Positions 1 through 9,267 are shown, counted from the stretch's first letter. The stretch is DNA of 64,000 nucleotides from Bog-473 sp036489775 (GCA_036489775.1 DASXFC010000029.1:34039-98038), one strand, 5' to 3'. Notes: generated by a model not told the origin, from the sequence alone. Made by a program: numbers and translations.

Positions 1-22
1 ATCTGGCCCCTATGGCGCGACT

Positions 23-454
23 TCATTCTCGCTCGTTCCAACCGAACACTTCCATGTCTGACCGCTCAGGCTCCTTTGACCTCCAGGCCGATACGTGGAT
101 GCCCCGATGCCCCTCTGGCCTCATGCACCGGACCGAGTGCGGCGGGAATAGAACAGTGCCTTGGTCGCTTGACACCTGATCGGTTGCGACTGCCAGCGAT
201 GGGCACCCTTGTTCATCCCCTGCGGCTGCGGTCCATCCATCTGGCAGTCCTTGTCCTCGGCCCCATGGGAGATCTGCGAACCACGGGCGATCGGGGTCTG
301 GGGTGAGATCGGGAAAGCCGTCACCCCACCACCACACGCCCTCCCCGTCATCGACGAGTATTTTGAAGTAGCGCCCCAGTGGCTCGGAAATCTCGTAGAC
401 GGCAATGTCTTCGGCCATGGCTTCGGCCGGGCTGTATCCCTCAGGAATCGACAT
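23..454 (-). CDS. hypothetical protein
   Basis: A 143-residue protein of unknown function. Composition is acidic and Trp-rich (the motif GVWWWGDGFPD near residue 39), with no signal peptide or membrane segment. I do not recognise the family. The ATG lies just inside the end of the preceding small reading frame (ending at 441) on the same strand, which suggests coupling. No clear ribosome-binding site precedes it, so the start is uncertain. Codon use and residue make-up look like real protein, unlike the overlapping frames on the other strand. Confidence 0.45.
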   Translation of the reverse strand: MSIPEGYSPAEAMAEDIAVYEISEPLGRYFKILVDDGEGVWWWGDGFPDLTPDPDRPWFADLPWGRGQGLPDGWTAAAGDEQGCPSLAVATDQVSSDQGTVLFPPHSVRCMRPEGHRGIHVSAWRSKEPERSDMEVFGWNERE

Positions 455-697
455 TGGAAATCCGTTGAGCAGACGTCGAAGACCGATACGTCGGTCCTAG
501 TACGGATGGTCGTAAATAACTATGAGTACTGGTTCCATCAGCCTCGGTTTCGAGCCGAGAATCAACCAACGTTGCCGGCTCCAACAGCCAGCGTCCCTCG
601 CTGAAGCGTCTGCGAAGAGCTTCGACAACTTCGTTCCCCATTCGGCCGACGAAATCTTCGCCTCCAGCTCTTCTCTCGACCAGGCCACAAGGGCCAT
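441..697 (-). pseudogene. small hypothetical gene with an apparent frameshift
   Basis: Two reading frames join naturally. The upstream frame starts at the ATG at 697 (MALVAWSREELEAK) and the downstream frame continues as NEVVEALRRRFSEGRW to a stop at 441. They are out of register at a run of four C on the plus strand (636-639; four G in the gene). One extra G would give a continuous product of about 86 residues. This is either a real frameshift or a homopolymer miscount in the assembly. The gene begins 19 nt after the methyltransferase stop and overlaps the start of the next small gene. Function unknown. Confidence 0.35.
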
Positions 698-716
698 CTT
701 TGCGTGAAAGAAGAAC

Positions 717-1469
717 TCAGCCGCAGATAAGCAGGCGGTAGCCGAGGTCGCAGGACTCAAGCTCGAGTAAATCACCATGACGACGGTGCCAGGTCCCGTC
801 AGCCAGGTCTGACTCGAGGCGGGTCATGGCGACGTTCACCGTGGCCTGGTCGGCCAAGGCGAGCGGCGAGGTGTTGCGCCTGACGATCGGGTCGAGATAC
901 GCCTCGGGCCGGTTCCAGAACGCCCCGAGCACACCATCAGCGAAGTCGGTCGGCAGCGGCAGGTCGATGATCTCGCTGACCCCGATGACTTCAGCGATGT
1001 CGGCGGGGGAAGGACGCAGTGCCCGCTCCACCGCGGCGACCTCCGGCAGGTAATCGGACAGGAGCCAGAAGTGTGCGTGGACCTCGAAGTCGATAGTCAG
1101 CACAACGCGCCGTGGCGCCACCCGGGCCAGCTCGAGCAAACCGGCCCGCCAGTTGCCCCAGTGATGCAGCGTCAACACGGCAAGGGCAGCGTCGAAGGAA
1201 CCTTCCAGCAGTGGGAGGGCGGTGCCACTGGCCCCAATGACCGGTGCAGCCTCTCGGGCCCGTTGGCCGATCATCACCGGCGACGGTTCGACCGCTACCA
1301 CCTGGACCGGAGGCTCGGGCTCATACGAACCGGTGCCCGCCCCCACGTTCACAACGCGGCGGGCCGGGCCGAGCGACTGGCGAATGAGCGCGGCCCAGCG
1401 CGGATCGGGACGGCGATGCGTCGTGTAGGCCTGCCCGATGGTGTCGTAGACCGGTCGGGCAGCCGTCAT
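717..1469 (-). CDS. class I SAM-dependent methyltransferase
   Basis: A 250-residue soluble enzyme of the Methyltransf_11 type. The glycine-rich SAM-binding motif I is visible as VVNVGAGTGSYEP at about residues 39-51, followed by an acidic strand end (VAVEPS) and a post-motif LAVLTLHHWGN segment typical of UbiE-like methyltransferases. The substrate cannot be told from sequence. It starts 12 nt after the thiolase stop, so it is probably the last well-supported gene of the DUF35-thiolase operon, but that does not prove a shared pathway. Confidence 0.8.
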   Translation of the reverse strand: MTAARPVYDTIGQAYTTHRRPDPRWAALIRQSLGPARRVVNVGAGTGSYEPEPPVQVVAVEPSPVMIGQRAREAAPVIGASGTALPLLEGSFDAALAVLTLHHWGNWRAGLLELARVAPRRVVLTIDFEVHAHFWLLSDYLPEVAAVERALRPSPADIAEVIGVSEIIDLPLPTDFADGVLGAFWNRPEAYLDPIVRRNTSPLALADQATVNVAMTRLESDLADGTWHRRHGDLLELESCDLGYRLLICG

Positions 1470-1481
1470 GTCAGGGCGGCG

Positions 1482-2693
1482 TCAGGCCGCCGAGCGCTCC
1501 AAGATGTGCACGCCACACGCGGAACCGAGGCCGATGACGTGGGCCAGGCCGACCTTGGCCCCCTCGATCTGGCGATCGCCCGCCTCGCCGCGCAGGTGGT
1601 GGCAGATTTCCCAGATGTTGGCGATACCGGTGGCGGCGATGGGGTGACCCTTGGACTCGAGACCGCCCGACACGTTGACCGGCAGCTTGCCGTCACGCCA
1701 GGTGGCGCCCGAGTTGAAGAAGTCGACCGCGCCGCCCTCTTCGCACAGCTTGAGGTTGTCGTAGTGCACCAGTTCGGCCGTGGCGAAGCAGTCGTGCAGC
1801 TCGACCAGGTTCAAGTCGGACGGACCGATGCCGGCCTGCTCGTAGGCCTGGTTGGCCGCGTTCCTGGTCAAGGTGTTCACGTCGGGCAGGATCTGGCAGG
1901 CCTCCTCCCACGGGTCCGTGGTCAGGATGGACGCGCTGACCTTGACCGCCCGGCGCTGCTGCTCCTTGGAGAGCGTCTTGAGCTTGGCCCCACTCACCAC
2001 CACCGCGGCGGCCGCACCGTCGCAGTTGGCCGAGCACATGGGGCGCGTGTTGGGGTAGGCGATCATGACGTCGTTCATGATCTCGTCCAGCGTCATGCGC
2101 TTGGTGTAGGAGGCCAGGGGGTTGAGCGTCGAGTGGGCGTGGTTCTTCTCGGAGATCTTGGCGAAGAGCTCGAAGCTGGTGCCGCCGTACTTATGCCCGT
2201 ACTCCATGCCGATCTGAGCGAAGACGCCGGGCATGATCTCGGTGCCGATGCGACCGTCGACGCCGGCCACCGCTCCGTAACGGCCCGACGGTGTCCAGGT
2301 GTTGCTGTCGGACTTGCGCGAGCCGCCGGCCAGCAGGCCGGCACCGGAGAGCTTCTCCACGCCGAAGGCCAAGCCCATGTCGGTTTCGCCGGACTTCACG
2401 GCCATGACGGCCACCCGCAGTGCGGTGGCACCGGTGGCGCAGGCATTGGACACGTTGTAGACGGGGATGCCGGTCTGGCCCAGCTGCTTCTGCAGCATCT
2501 GGCCGATGGGAGCCTGCGCCATCATGAGGTTGCCGGCGCCGATCACGCCCATGTCCTTCATGGTGACACCGCCGTCCTGGAGGGCGCCGGTGACGGCCTC
2601 GGCGGCCAAGTCGACCATGTCCTCGTCGGGGTGCTTGCCGAACTTGGTCATGTGGATCCCGAGGATCCAGATTTCGTCAGATGCAGATGCCAT
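1482..2693 (-). CDS. thiolase-family protein, SCPx/lipid-transfer type
   Basis: A 403-residue thiolase-fold enzyme like the non-decarboxylating thiolases of sterol and fatty-acid beta-oxidation. The nucleophilic cysteine is in SNACATG (Cys85), the catalytic histidine in KGHPIAATG (about His350), and a second cysteine in GSACGVH (about Cys393). All three canonical catalytic positions are therefore present, in contrast to the second thiolase-like gene at 21847-23016. It is preceded by a DUF35 zinc-ribbon/OB-fold gene with only a 3-nt gap. DUF35 proteins form complexes with this thiolase class, so the two probably make one enzyme that cleaves a 3-ketoacyl-CoA. The substrate is unknown. Confidence 0.88.
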   Translation of the reverse strand: MASASDEIWILGIHMTKFGKHPDEDMVDLAAEAVTGALQDGGVTMKDMGVIGAGNLMMAQAPIGQMLQKQLGQTGIPVYNVSNACATGATALRVAVMAVKSGETDMGLAFGVEKLSGAGLLAGGSRKSDSNTWTPSGRYGAVAGVDGRIGTEIMPGVFAQIGMEYGHKYGGTSFELFAKISEKNHAHSTLNPLASYTKRMTLDEIMNDVMIAYPNTRPMCSANCDGAAAAVVVSGAKLKTLSKEQQRRAVKVSASILTTDPWEEACQILPDVNTLTRNAANQAYEQAGIGPSDLNLVELHDCFATAELVHYDNLKLCEEGGAVDFFNSGATWRDGKLPVNVSGGLESKGHPIAATGIANIWEICHHLRGEAGDRQIEGAKVGLAHVIGLGSACGVHILERSAA

Positions 2694-2696
2694 GAC

Positions 2697-3095
2697 TCAG
2701 CCTCCTAGTGGTTCGAAACCGAAGCCGACGGCCTCGGTGCCGGTTTCGTCAGCGCCGATGGGTGTGGTGGCCAGCTGGACCTTCATGCCGAGCGACACGT
2801 GCTCGGGATCGGGCTGGACGTTGATGAGGTTGGCCCGCACGCTGGTGCCCTCGCAGTCGACCACGGCGGCCACGTAGGGGACGTCGATACCTGGGGCGGC
2901 GAAGGTCACGATGGTGAAGGCCCGCACCTCTCCCGTGGTGGCGACGTCGGCCGGCTTGAAGTCGGTGCCTTCGCAGCTGGCGCAGGCGTTGCGGCGGTCG
3001 AAGAAGCGGGCACCACAGCTGGTGCACTCGTGGGCGACCAGGTGCGGGCTGTCTCCCAGCACCAAGTAGTCGACCAGTGGGATCTGATTGGCCAT
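2697..3095 (-). CDS. DUF35 zinc-ribbon/OB-fold protein
   Basis: A 132-residue protein with an N-terminal rubredoxin-like zinc ribbon (CTSCGARFF then CASCEG, about residues 23-41) and a C-terminal OB-fold. It matches the DUF35 family that partners thiolases and thiolase-like aldolases. The ATG at 3095 was chosen over longer in-frame options because it has a GGGGG ribosome-binding site and the family consensus starts there. It is the first gene of the operon leading to the thiolase and methyltransferase, and shares an upstream region of about 190 nt with the divergent aldo/keto reductase. Confidence 0.85.
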   Translation of the reverse strand: MANQIPLVDYLVLGDSPHLVAHECTSCGARFFDRRNACASCEGTDFKPADVATTGEVRAFTIVTFAAPGIDVPYVAAVVDCEGTSVRANLINVQPDPEHVSLGMKVQLATTPIGADETGTEAVGFGFEPLGG

Positions 3096-3286
3096 GTTCG
3101 GTGCAGCCCCCAAGGTGGTGGATCCGGCGGATAATCCGATTACGTCTGCACCGTAGCGGGGGATGAGTTTGGGCCGCCACATGGGATGCGCCGCCTGGTG
3201 GACCTGGGTGGGAGCCGATGCGGCGATCTCCCTCGATTGCCGGCCATGGCGTGGGGCGACCGGCGCGACGGCGGGAGGAGCCCGGT
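3096..3286. promoter_or_regulatory. divergent intergenic promoter region
   Basis: A non-coding spacer between the leftward DUF35-thiolase operon and the rightward aldo/keto reductase. It must carry promoters for both directions. A clear ribosome-binding site (GGGAGGAG, 3273-3280) serves the rightward gene. I could not assign -35/-10 boxes with confidence. Confidence 0.5.
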
Positions 3287-4270
3287 ATGGTCCCGGGGAT
3301 GCGATACACACACTTGGGCAGGACCGGTCTGCGGGTCAGCAAGATCTGCTTGGGCACCATGAACTTCGGGCCGGTGACCGACGAGCCCACCTCGTTCTCG
3401 ATCATGGACGCAGCCCATGAGGCCGGTGTCAACTTCTTTGACTCAGCCAACGTGTACGGGCAGTCCAAGGGGCGAGGCGCCACGGAGGAGATCGTGGGGC
3501 GGTGGATCGCCCAGGGCGGGGGAAGGCGCGAGAAGACGGTGCTGGCCACCAAGCTGTACGGCGACATGGGCGACTGGCCCAACGAGGGGCGCCTCTCGGC
3601 GCTCAACATTCGCCGAGCTTGCGAAGCGTCGTTGAAGCGTCTGCAGACCGACTACATCGATCTGTACCAGATGCACCACATCGACCGGCGTACGCCGTGG
3701 GACGAGATCTGGGAAAGCATGGAGATCCTGCGGGCCCAGGGGAAGATCCTCTATGTCGGGTCCTCGAACTTCGCCGGCTGGCACATTGCCAAGGCGCAGG
3801 GGGTGGCGGCCAGCCGGCACTTCACGGGTCTGGTGTCGGAGCAGTCGATCTATAACCTGATCCAGCGCAAGGTCGAGTTGGAGGTCCTGCCGGCGTGTGA
3901 GGACTTCGGGTTGGGCGTCATCCCGTGGTCGCCGCTGCACGGCGGGCTGCTGGGCGGCGTGGTGAAGAAGGAACGCGACGGGGTGCGGCGTAATGCCGGG
4001 CGGTCGGCGGATGCGATCGAGGCCCGGCGCCCGCAGCTCGAGGCCTACGAGGATCTGTGCGACGAGATCGGTGAGGAGCCGGGGACGGTGGGGTTGGCCT
4101 GGTTGCTGACCCGGCCGGCGGTGACGGCGCCGATCGTCGGGCCGCGATTGCCCGAGCACTTCGACTCGGCGGTACGGGCGACGGAGATCACATTGGACGA
4201 GAAGGTGCTGAGCCGGTTGGACGAGATCTTTCCCGGCTACAAGACGGCGCCGGAGGAGTACGCATGGTGA
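3287..4270 (+). CDS. aldo/keto reductase
   Basis: A 327-residue NAD(P)H-dependent oxidoreductase of the AKR superfamily (YghZ/Kv-beta-like). The catalytic tetrad is visible: Asp and Tyr in FFDSANVYG, Lys in VLATKLYG, His in DLYQMHHID. The C-terminal cofactor-binding segment follows (IPWSPLHGGLLGG, then a VGPRLPEH region). The start at 3287 sits 6 nt after GGGAGGAG; an internal ATG at 3299 (MRYTHLGRTG) is the other option. The last codons overlap the YceI gene start, so the two are translationally coupled. The physiological carbonyl substrate is unknown. Confidence 0.9.
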   Translation: MVPGMRYTHLGRTGLRVSKICLGTMNFGPVTDEPTSFSIMDAAHEAGVNFFDSANVYGQSKGRGATEEIVGRWIAQGGGRREKTVLATKLYGDMGDWPNEGRLSALNIRRACEASLKRLQTDYIDLYQMHHIDRRTPWDEIWESMEILRAQGKILYVGSSNFAGWHIAKAQGVAASRHFTGLVSEQSIYNLIQRKVELEVLPACEDFGLGVIPWSPLHGGLLGGVVKKERDGVRRNAGRSADAIEARRPQLEAYEDLCDEIGEEPGTVGLAWLLTRPAVTAPIVGPRLPEHFDSAVRATEITLDEKVLSRLDEIFPGYKTAPEEYAW

Positions 4271-4806
4271 CGTCAGTTGCAGAGCGGGTCGGGAAGTGGG
4301 CGCTGGACCCGAGCCAGTCCTCCGTCTCGTTCTTGCAGAAGACGATGTGGGGGTTGGTTCCGGTCAAGGGCGTATTTGCCATCGTGTCTGGAGCCGGCGA
4401 GATCGGGACGGACGGGTCGATCTCGGGGTTGATCGAGGTGGACGCCGCATCGGTGAATACCAAGAACAAGAAGCGCGACAACCATTTGCGCTCTTCGGAC
4501 TTCTTTGATGTGGCGAAGTACGCCGTGATCACCTATCGGGTGACCGGGGCGTCGGTGGTCGAGCCTGGGACGACGGTGGCGCTCGACGGCGAGCTCGAGG
4601 TGGCCGGTCAGCGGCGGCCGCTGGCCCTGGTGGCCGACGTGGCCGACGGGGCCGACGGGGCCGACGGGGGTACGGACCTGGTGACCTTGTCGGCGACGAT
4701 CCCGATCGAACGAGCTGACTACGGGCTCACCTGGAACAAGATGGGCGCGATGCGGGGCCCGACCACGATGACGATACGAGCGGTGTTCACCCGATCGACG
4801 ACGTAA
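4264..4806 (+). CDS. YceI-family lipocalin-like protein
   Basis: A 180-residue protein of the YceI/polyisoprenoid-binding family. The N-terminal KWALDPSQSSVSF, the central KKRDNHLRSSDFFDV and the C-terminal ADYGLTWNK motifs are family hallmarks. The family forms a beta-barrel that binds isoprenoid-like lipids. There is no signal peptide, so this copy is probably cytoplasmic. A short Gly-Ala-Asp run (GADGADGADGG) lies in a loop. The ATG overlaps the aldo/keto reductase stop by 7 nt. Confidence 0.85.
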   Translation: MVTSVAERVGKWALDPSQSSVSFLQKTMWGLVPVKGVFAIVSGAGEIGTDGSISGLIEVDAASVNTKNKKRDNHLRSSDFFDVAKYAVITYRVTGASVVEPGTTVALDGELEVAGQRRPLALVADVADGADGADGGTDLVTLSATIPIERADYGLTWNKMGAMRGPTTMTIRAVFTRSTT

Positions 4807-4906
4807 CGAGATCGCGGGCCGGCGGGCGGCCGCCCGTTCGGGCGTCGATGGGTCTCTGGGGCGACTCGGCGGGTCCGTCGTCTGGCGAAGGCTGTATACA
4901 GTCGGC

Positions 4907-5575
4907 ATGACCACCCGTTTGAAGCAGATTCCCCGCAACAAGGTCGAGTCGCCCTTCGTGCTGGCGATGTACCAGCGCCTGTTCGAGGACCGCGATCCGG
5001 TGGCCGAGCCCGGGACCGACACCGGGACGCCGGGCGACTGGTGGACCGTGTTCGCCAACTCGCCTGATGTCCTCGAGCACGCCTGCCGGGGATTCGCTCT
5101 TTACGCCAGCCCCAAGCGCAAGCTGCGGCCGGAACTGCGGGAGCTGGGTCAGACCCGGGCCGGGTGGCTGGTCGGCAGCCAGTTCGTCTACTCGCAGCAC
5201 TGCAAGTCCTGCCGGGCCGTCGACTTCTCCGAGGAGAAGATCGAGGCCATCAAGGCGTGGGGCGTGTCGGACCTGTTCTCGCCGGCCGAGCGCGCCCTGC
5301 TGGCCTACACCGACGCCCTGGTGCAGGGGTTCGGACGGGTCGACGACGCGGTATTCGTTGCGCTGCGGGAGCAGCTGAGTGACGAGGAAATCCTCGAGTT
5401 CACGTACATCACGTTGCTGTACTCGATGCATGCGGTCATGTCGGTGGCCCTGCGACTCGAGTACGACAACCGCGACGATCCGATCGTCGAGATCGCCGCA
5501 CCGGAGGACTATGCGGCGGCCGGCGCCGACCTCGGGAGCCAGATCGGATACGAAGAAGGTGCAGGTGCCCGTTGA
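4907..5575 (+). CDS. carboxymuconolactone decarboxylase/AhpD-like protein
   Basis: A 222-residue, mainly helical protein of the CMD/AhpD superfamily. The redox CxxC motif is SQHCKSCRAVDF (Cys99 and Cys102), where AhpD proteins carry their peroxidase-active cysteines. The family includes alkylhydroperoxidases and true decarboxylases; this one is nearer the peroxidase-type group because of the CxxC. A partly palindromic TGTATACA lies just upstream, with little room for a leader. The stop overlaps the TTG start of the CoA-transferase gene. Confidence 0.82.
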   Translation: MTTRLKQIPRNKVESPFVLAMYQRLFEDRDPVAEPGTDTGTPGDWWTVFANSPDVLEHACRGFALYASPKRKLRPELRELGQTRAGWLVGSQFVYSQHCKSCRAVDFSEEKIEAIKAWGVSDLFSPAERALLAYTDALVQGFGRVDDAVFVALREQLSDEEILEFTYITLLYSMHAVMSVALRLEYDNRDDPIVEIAAPEDYAAAGADLGSQIGYEEGAGAR

Positions 5576-6789
5576 CTGACGCCGGTGCCGGCGCCGGCCC
5601 GTTGAGCGGCCTCCGGGTCCTGGAGCTGGGCAACTTCATCGCCGGCCCCTTCGCCGGGCAGCTGCTGGGTGACTACGGGGCAGATGTGATCAAGGTGGAG
5701 GCGCCTGGTGAGGGCGACCCGATGCGACGGTGGGGTGTGACCCGTGACGGGGAGAGCCTCTGGTGGCCGACCATCGCCCGGAACAAGCGCTCGGTGGTGC
5801 TGGACCTGCGGTTGCGAGAGGCCCGGGAGGTGGCGGCCCGCCTGGCCGAACAGTGCGACGTGGTGGTGGAGAACTTTCGGCCCGGGACGCTCGAACGGTG
5901 GGGCCTTTCCTACTCCGAGCTCTCGGCACGTCATCCCAAGTTGGTCATGGTCCACATCAGCGGCTTCGGACAGTCCGGGCCTCTGGCCGGGCAGGCCGGG
6001 TTCGGCAGCGTCGGCGAGGCGATGGGTGGGATCCGCTTCACGACCGGGAGTCCCGATCGGCCTCCGGCGCGGGCCGGGATCAGCCTGGGTGACGCGCTGG
6101 CCTCGATGTTCGGGGTGATCGGGACTCTGGCCGCGGTGGTTTCGGCCAGAGCGAGCGGCCAGGGCCAGGAGGTCGACGTCGCCATTTACGAGGCGGTGGC
6201 GGCCTTGATGGAATCGACGATGGCCGACTACGAGATCGGTGGCGTGGTGCGGAGTCGGTCTGGGAGCGTGCTGCCCGGGGTGTCGCCCTCGAACGTGTAC
6301 CCCACTGCCGATGGGGCCGAGGTGGTGGTGGCGGCCAACGCGGATGGGGTATTCGGCCGGCTCTGTGAGGCCATGGGCCAGCCCGAAATGAGTCAGGACG
6401 AACGCTTCGCCACCCATGGCGAGCGGGGTCGCAACATGGAGGAACTCGATGTCCTGATCGGGGCGTGGACTTCGGGTCGGACCTGCGATGAGCTGCTCGA
6501 ACTCTTCGACCAGTACGGGGTGCCGGCCGGGCGCATCTTCACCGCCCCCGACATGCTGCGCGACCCCCAGTACCTGGCCCGCGACATGGTGCAGAGGGTG
6601 GTGTCGTCCCAGGGGTGGGAAGTACCGATGACGGGCGTGGTCCCACGCTTCGTGGGCACCCCCGGATCGGTCCGGCATCCCGGACCCGTGCTTGGTGAGC
6701 ACACCGAAGAGGTCCTGACCGAGTTGCTCGGTCTCGACGCCGCGGCGATCGCCGTTCTGCGCGGGACCGGGGCGATCGGGACTGATTAG
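5572..6789 (+). CDS. class III CoA-transferase (CaiB/BaiF family)
   Basis: A 405-residue CoA-transferase that moves CoA between carboxylic acids. The N-terminal block (GLRVLELGNFIAGPFA, GDYGADVIKVEAPGEGDPMR) and the VVLDLR and VENFRPGTLERWG motifs are family signatures. The probable catalytic aspartate is in SLGDALASMFG. It starts with TTG overlapping the previous stop, with GAAGAAGG about 10 nt upstream, so it is coupled to the AhpD-like gene. The substrate is unknown; relatives include alpha-methylacyl-CoA racemases and formyl-CoA transferases. Confidence 0.88.
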   Translation: MTDAGAGAGPLSGLRVLELGNFIAGPFAGQLLGDYGADVIKVEAPGEGDPMRRWGVTRDGESLWWPTIARNKRSVVLDLRLREAREVAARLAEQCDVVVENFRPGTLERWGLSYSELSARHPKLVMVHISGFGQSGPLAGQAGFGSVGEAMGGIRFTTGSPDRPPARAGISLGDALASMFGVIGTLAAVVSARASGQGQEVDVAIYEAVAALMESTMADYEIGGVVRSRSGSVLPGVSPSNVYPTADGAEVVVAANADGVFGRLCEAMGQPEMSQDERFATHGERGRNMEELDVLIGAWTSGRTCDELLELFDQYGVPAGRIFTAPDMLRDPQYLARDMVQRVVSSQGWEVPMTGVVPRFVGTPGSVRHPGPVLGEHTEEVLTELLGLDAAAIAVLRGTGAIGTD

Positions 6790-6799
6790 TCCTTGGTGC

Positions 6800-9037
6800 T
6801 TAGTGCACGCCCGAGCCGGTCAGCTCCGGATCTACGGGCCGGTCGGTGGTGGGAGCCGGAGTGGGGCCCTGGTCCAGATCGTCGGCGTCGATGGCCACCC
6901 GGGGCAGGACGCGGTCGAGTCCCTTGGGGAACCACCAGTTCGCCTTGCCGAACATCGTCATCAGCGCCGGCACGATAGCCATGCGGATCAGGACGGCGTC
7001 GATCAGCACGCCACCGGCCAGGCCCACGCCGAATTCCTTGATGACCCGCTCGCCACCGAGGATGAACGAGCCGAAGACCAAGATCATGATGAGCGCGGCA
7101 GCCGTGATCGTCTTGCCGGTGGCGGCCAGGCCATTGCGGACAGCCACGCGGTTGTCGCCCGACTTCACGTATTCCTCGTGGATGCGCGAGACCAAGAAGA
7201 CCTGGTAGTCCATCGAGAGTCCGAAGATGATGGCGAACATCATCACCGGGAGGAACTCTTCAATTGGTCCCGTCGAACCGATGCCGAAGAGGCCGCCCAG
7301 GTCGCCCCATTGGAAGACGGCGACCAGCATGCCGAACGCCGCTCCGATGGAGAGCAGGTTCATGATGGCCGCGGTGAGCGGGATCACCAGGCTTCGGAAG
7401 ACGATGGCCAGCAGGATGAACGACATCAAGACGACGACGCCCACGAAGAGCGGGAGCTTCGATCCGAGCACGTTGGCGAAGTCGATGAAGAAGGCGGTAT
7501 CGCCCGAGGTGTAGACGCGGACGCCGGTGCCCGCCGTGGCCTTCGGCAGGGTGGTGTTGCGGAGTTCGTTGACCAGATTGGTGGTGGACTTCGCTTGGGG
7601 GGAGGACTTGGCATAGACCTCCAGAAGGGCCACGTCATCGCCGGCGGTGTGGTGGTCGGGGATGTAGATCGGGGGGCTGACGCTGGCCACATCGCTGTGG
7701 CGGGCGACGGCGGAGGAGACGGTGCCGATGACGCCGTGCTGGTCGGGGGTGACGACCGCGATCAGTTCGAGCGGACCGGTGAAGCCGGGACCAAAGCCCT
7801 TGGACAGCATGTCGTAGGAGACGCGGGTGGTCGTGCCGGCTGGGTCGCTGCCCTGGTCGGCCTGCCCCAGGAAGATCGAGAAGAACGGCAGGGCAACGGC
7901 CACGATGATGACGAAGGCGCCCAATGCAGGCAGGATCGGCTTGTTCCGGATCCGGTCGGCCCAATTCGGCCAGAAGCCCTTGCTGTCGGCACCGACGATG
8001 CGGGGCCCGTTCTCGGCCAGATTCCTCTTCTGCTTGCGGCTCATGACCTTGGGGCCGATGAAGCCGAGCATGGCGGGGAGGAGGGTCAGGGCGGCGATCA
8101 TGGTCAAAAGCACGCCGATGGAGGCCGCTACGGCCAGCCCGTAGAGGAAGCTGACGCCCAGGGCGAACATGCCGAGCAGGGCGATGACCACGATGATGCC
8201 GGCGAAGAGGACAGCCCGGCCGCTGGTATTCACCGCGTTGACGATGGAGTCTTCGGGTTCCTTACCGGCGACCAGACCCTGGCGATGTCTGGTCACGATG
8301 AAGAGCGCGTAGTCGACGCCGACACCCAGGCCGATGAGCAGGACCAGTTCGGGGGCGAACTGGGGCATCTTGATGACGTGGCTCAACAGGTCGATGACGC
8401 CGATGGCGGTGCCGAGGGCGAAGAGAGCCGAAATCAGTGGGGTGATGGCGGCGAACACCGAGCCGAAGATGAGGAACAGAACGATGAGGGCGAGGACGGC
8501 GCCGGGGCCGGTGCCGCCGAAGGACTGCTTGTCGGAGAGCTCGGCCAGCTGACCGCTGACGGCGACCTTGACCCCGTGCCCGTCAGCGGAAGTGGCCGTG
8601 TTGACGAAGCGGGTGGCTTCCTTGGAGGTCAAGGCGGGTTGCTGCTGGTTCAGGTTGACCGAGATGAAGGCCGTGGTCTTGGCGACGCTGATGTCCTTGG
8701 CCCCCACGGTCGTGTAGGGCGACGTGATGGTGGTCACGTGGGGGAGGGCCTGGATCTTGGCGATCATGGTGTTGATCTGCGACTCGACGGCGGGGTCGGT
8801 GACCTTGGCGCCGCCCGAGGTAGTGAAGACGATCTGTTCCATGTCGCCGGACTGCTGCGGGGCGACCGACTGGAGCAGCGTGAGGGCCTGGGCCGACGGC
8901 GTGTTAGGGAGGGTGAAGGAGTTCGACCAGGTTGCTCCCACCTTGTTGCCGATGGCCAAAGTGAGGATGAGGACAACGGCCCAGGCGCCAAGGACGATTC
9001 GACGGTGACGGACACACCATCCGGCAAAGGTGCGCAT
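6800..9037 (-). CDS. MMPL-family RND transporter
   Basis: A 745-residue inner-membrane exporter. One TM helix near the N-terminus (about residues 12-32) is followed by a large extracytoplasmic domain, a block of helices, a second extracytoplasmic domain and a last block of helices, giving the usual 12-TM duplicated RND layout. Typical motifs are VDYALFIVTRHR and the repeated-half equivalent GLSMDYQVFLVSRIHEE, both with intramembrane Asp/Tyr for proton relay. In actinobacteria such proteins export lipids or drugs. The ATG at 9037 is preferred to a longer frame because MRTFAGW-type starts are normal and AGGAGAAG lies upstream. Confidence 0.92.
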   Translation of the reverse strand: MRTFAGWCVRHRRIVLGAWAVVLILTLAIGNKVGATWSNSFTLPNTPSAQALTLLQSVAPQQSGDMEQIVFTTSGGAKVTDPAVESQINTMIAKIQALPHVTTITSPYTTVGAKDISVAKTTAFISVNLNQQQPALTSKEATRFVNTATSADGHGVKVAVSGQLAELSDKQSFGGTGPGAVLALIVLFLIFGSVFAAITPLISALFALGTAIGVIDLLSHVIKMPQFAPELVLLIGLGVGVDYALFIVTRHRQGLVAGKEPEDSIVNAVNTSGRAVLFAGIIVVIALLGMFALGVSFLYGLAVAASIGVLLTMIAALTLLPAMLGFIGPKVMSRKQKRNLAENGPRIVGADSKGFWPNWADRIRNKPILPALGAFVIIVAVALPFFSIFLGQADQGSDPAGTTTRVSYDMLSKGFGPGFTGPLELIAVVTPDQHGVIGTVSSAVARHSDVASVSPPIYIPDHHTAGDDVALLEVYAKSSPQAKSTTNLVNELRNTTLPKATAGTGVRVYTSGDTAFFIDFANVLGSKLPLFVGVVVLMSFILLAIVFRSLVIPLTAAIMNLLSIGAAFGMLVAVFQWGDLGGLFGIGSTGPIEEFLPVMMFAIIFGLSMDYQVFLVSRIHEEYVKSGDNRVAVRNGLAATGKTITAAALIMILVFGSFILGGERVIKEFGVGLAGGVLIDAVLIRMAIVPALMTMFGKANWWFPKGLDRVLPRVAIDADDLDQGPTPAPTTDRPVDPELTGSGVH

Positions 9038-9094
9038 GATTAGTAGGTCTTCTCCTGTGGCGAGTTGGTGGGGTGCGACCCGGGGCTGGGGCCG

Positions 9095-9137
9095 AGTGCC
9101 TACCGGCACTGAATCACATGTGTCGTATATGGATACG
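9095..9137. promoter_or_regulatory. candidate operator cluster upstream of MMPL gene
   Basis: Three inverted repeats sit close together 58-100 nt upstream of the transporter start: AGTGCC-TACC-GGCACT (9095-9110), CACATGTG (9115-9122) and CGTAT-ATGG-ATACG (9124-9137). Spacing and size fit a repressor site of the TetR or MarR type. No regulator is adjacent, so the binding protein is unknown. Confidence 0.3.
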
Positions 9138-9267
9138 TCGGGTCGCGTCCAGTAGATGGACCCAACGTGGTGGGGGTGTGGGCGAGGCGATCGCCCGCTG
9201 TCATCTTACGGGATGCAACGCCGGCCTCCCGATCGGCTACGTCGGGCCGATCGGGGGCCGGAAGGGG

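Noticed and set aside
1071..2708. A 545-residue plus-strand frame opposite the thiolase gene
   Set aside because: No recognisable domain and biased composition; the thiolase on the other strand has all catalytic motifs.
6803..9043. A 746-residue open frame opposite the MMPL exporter
   Set aside because: Its product is Asp/Gly/His/Arg-biased with no family motifs; it is the mirror of the transporter gene in high-GC DNA.
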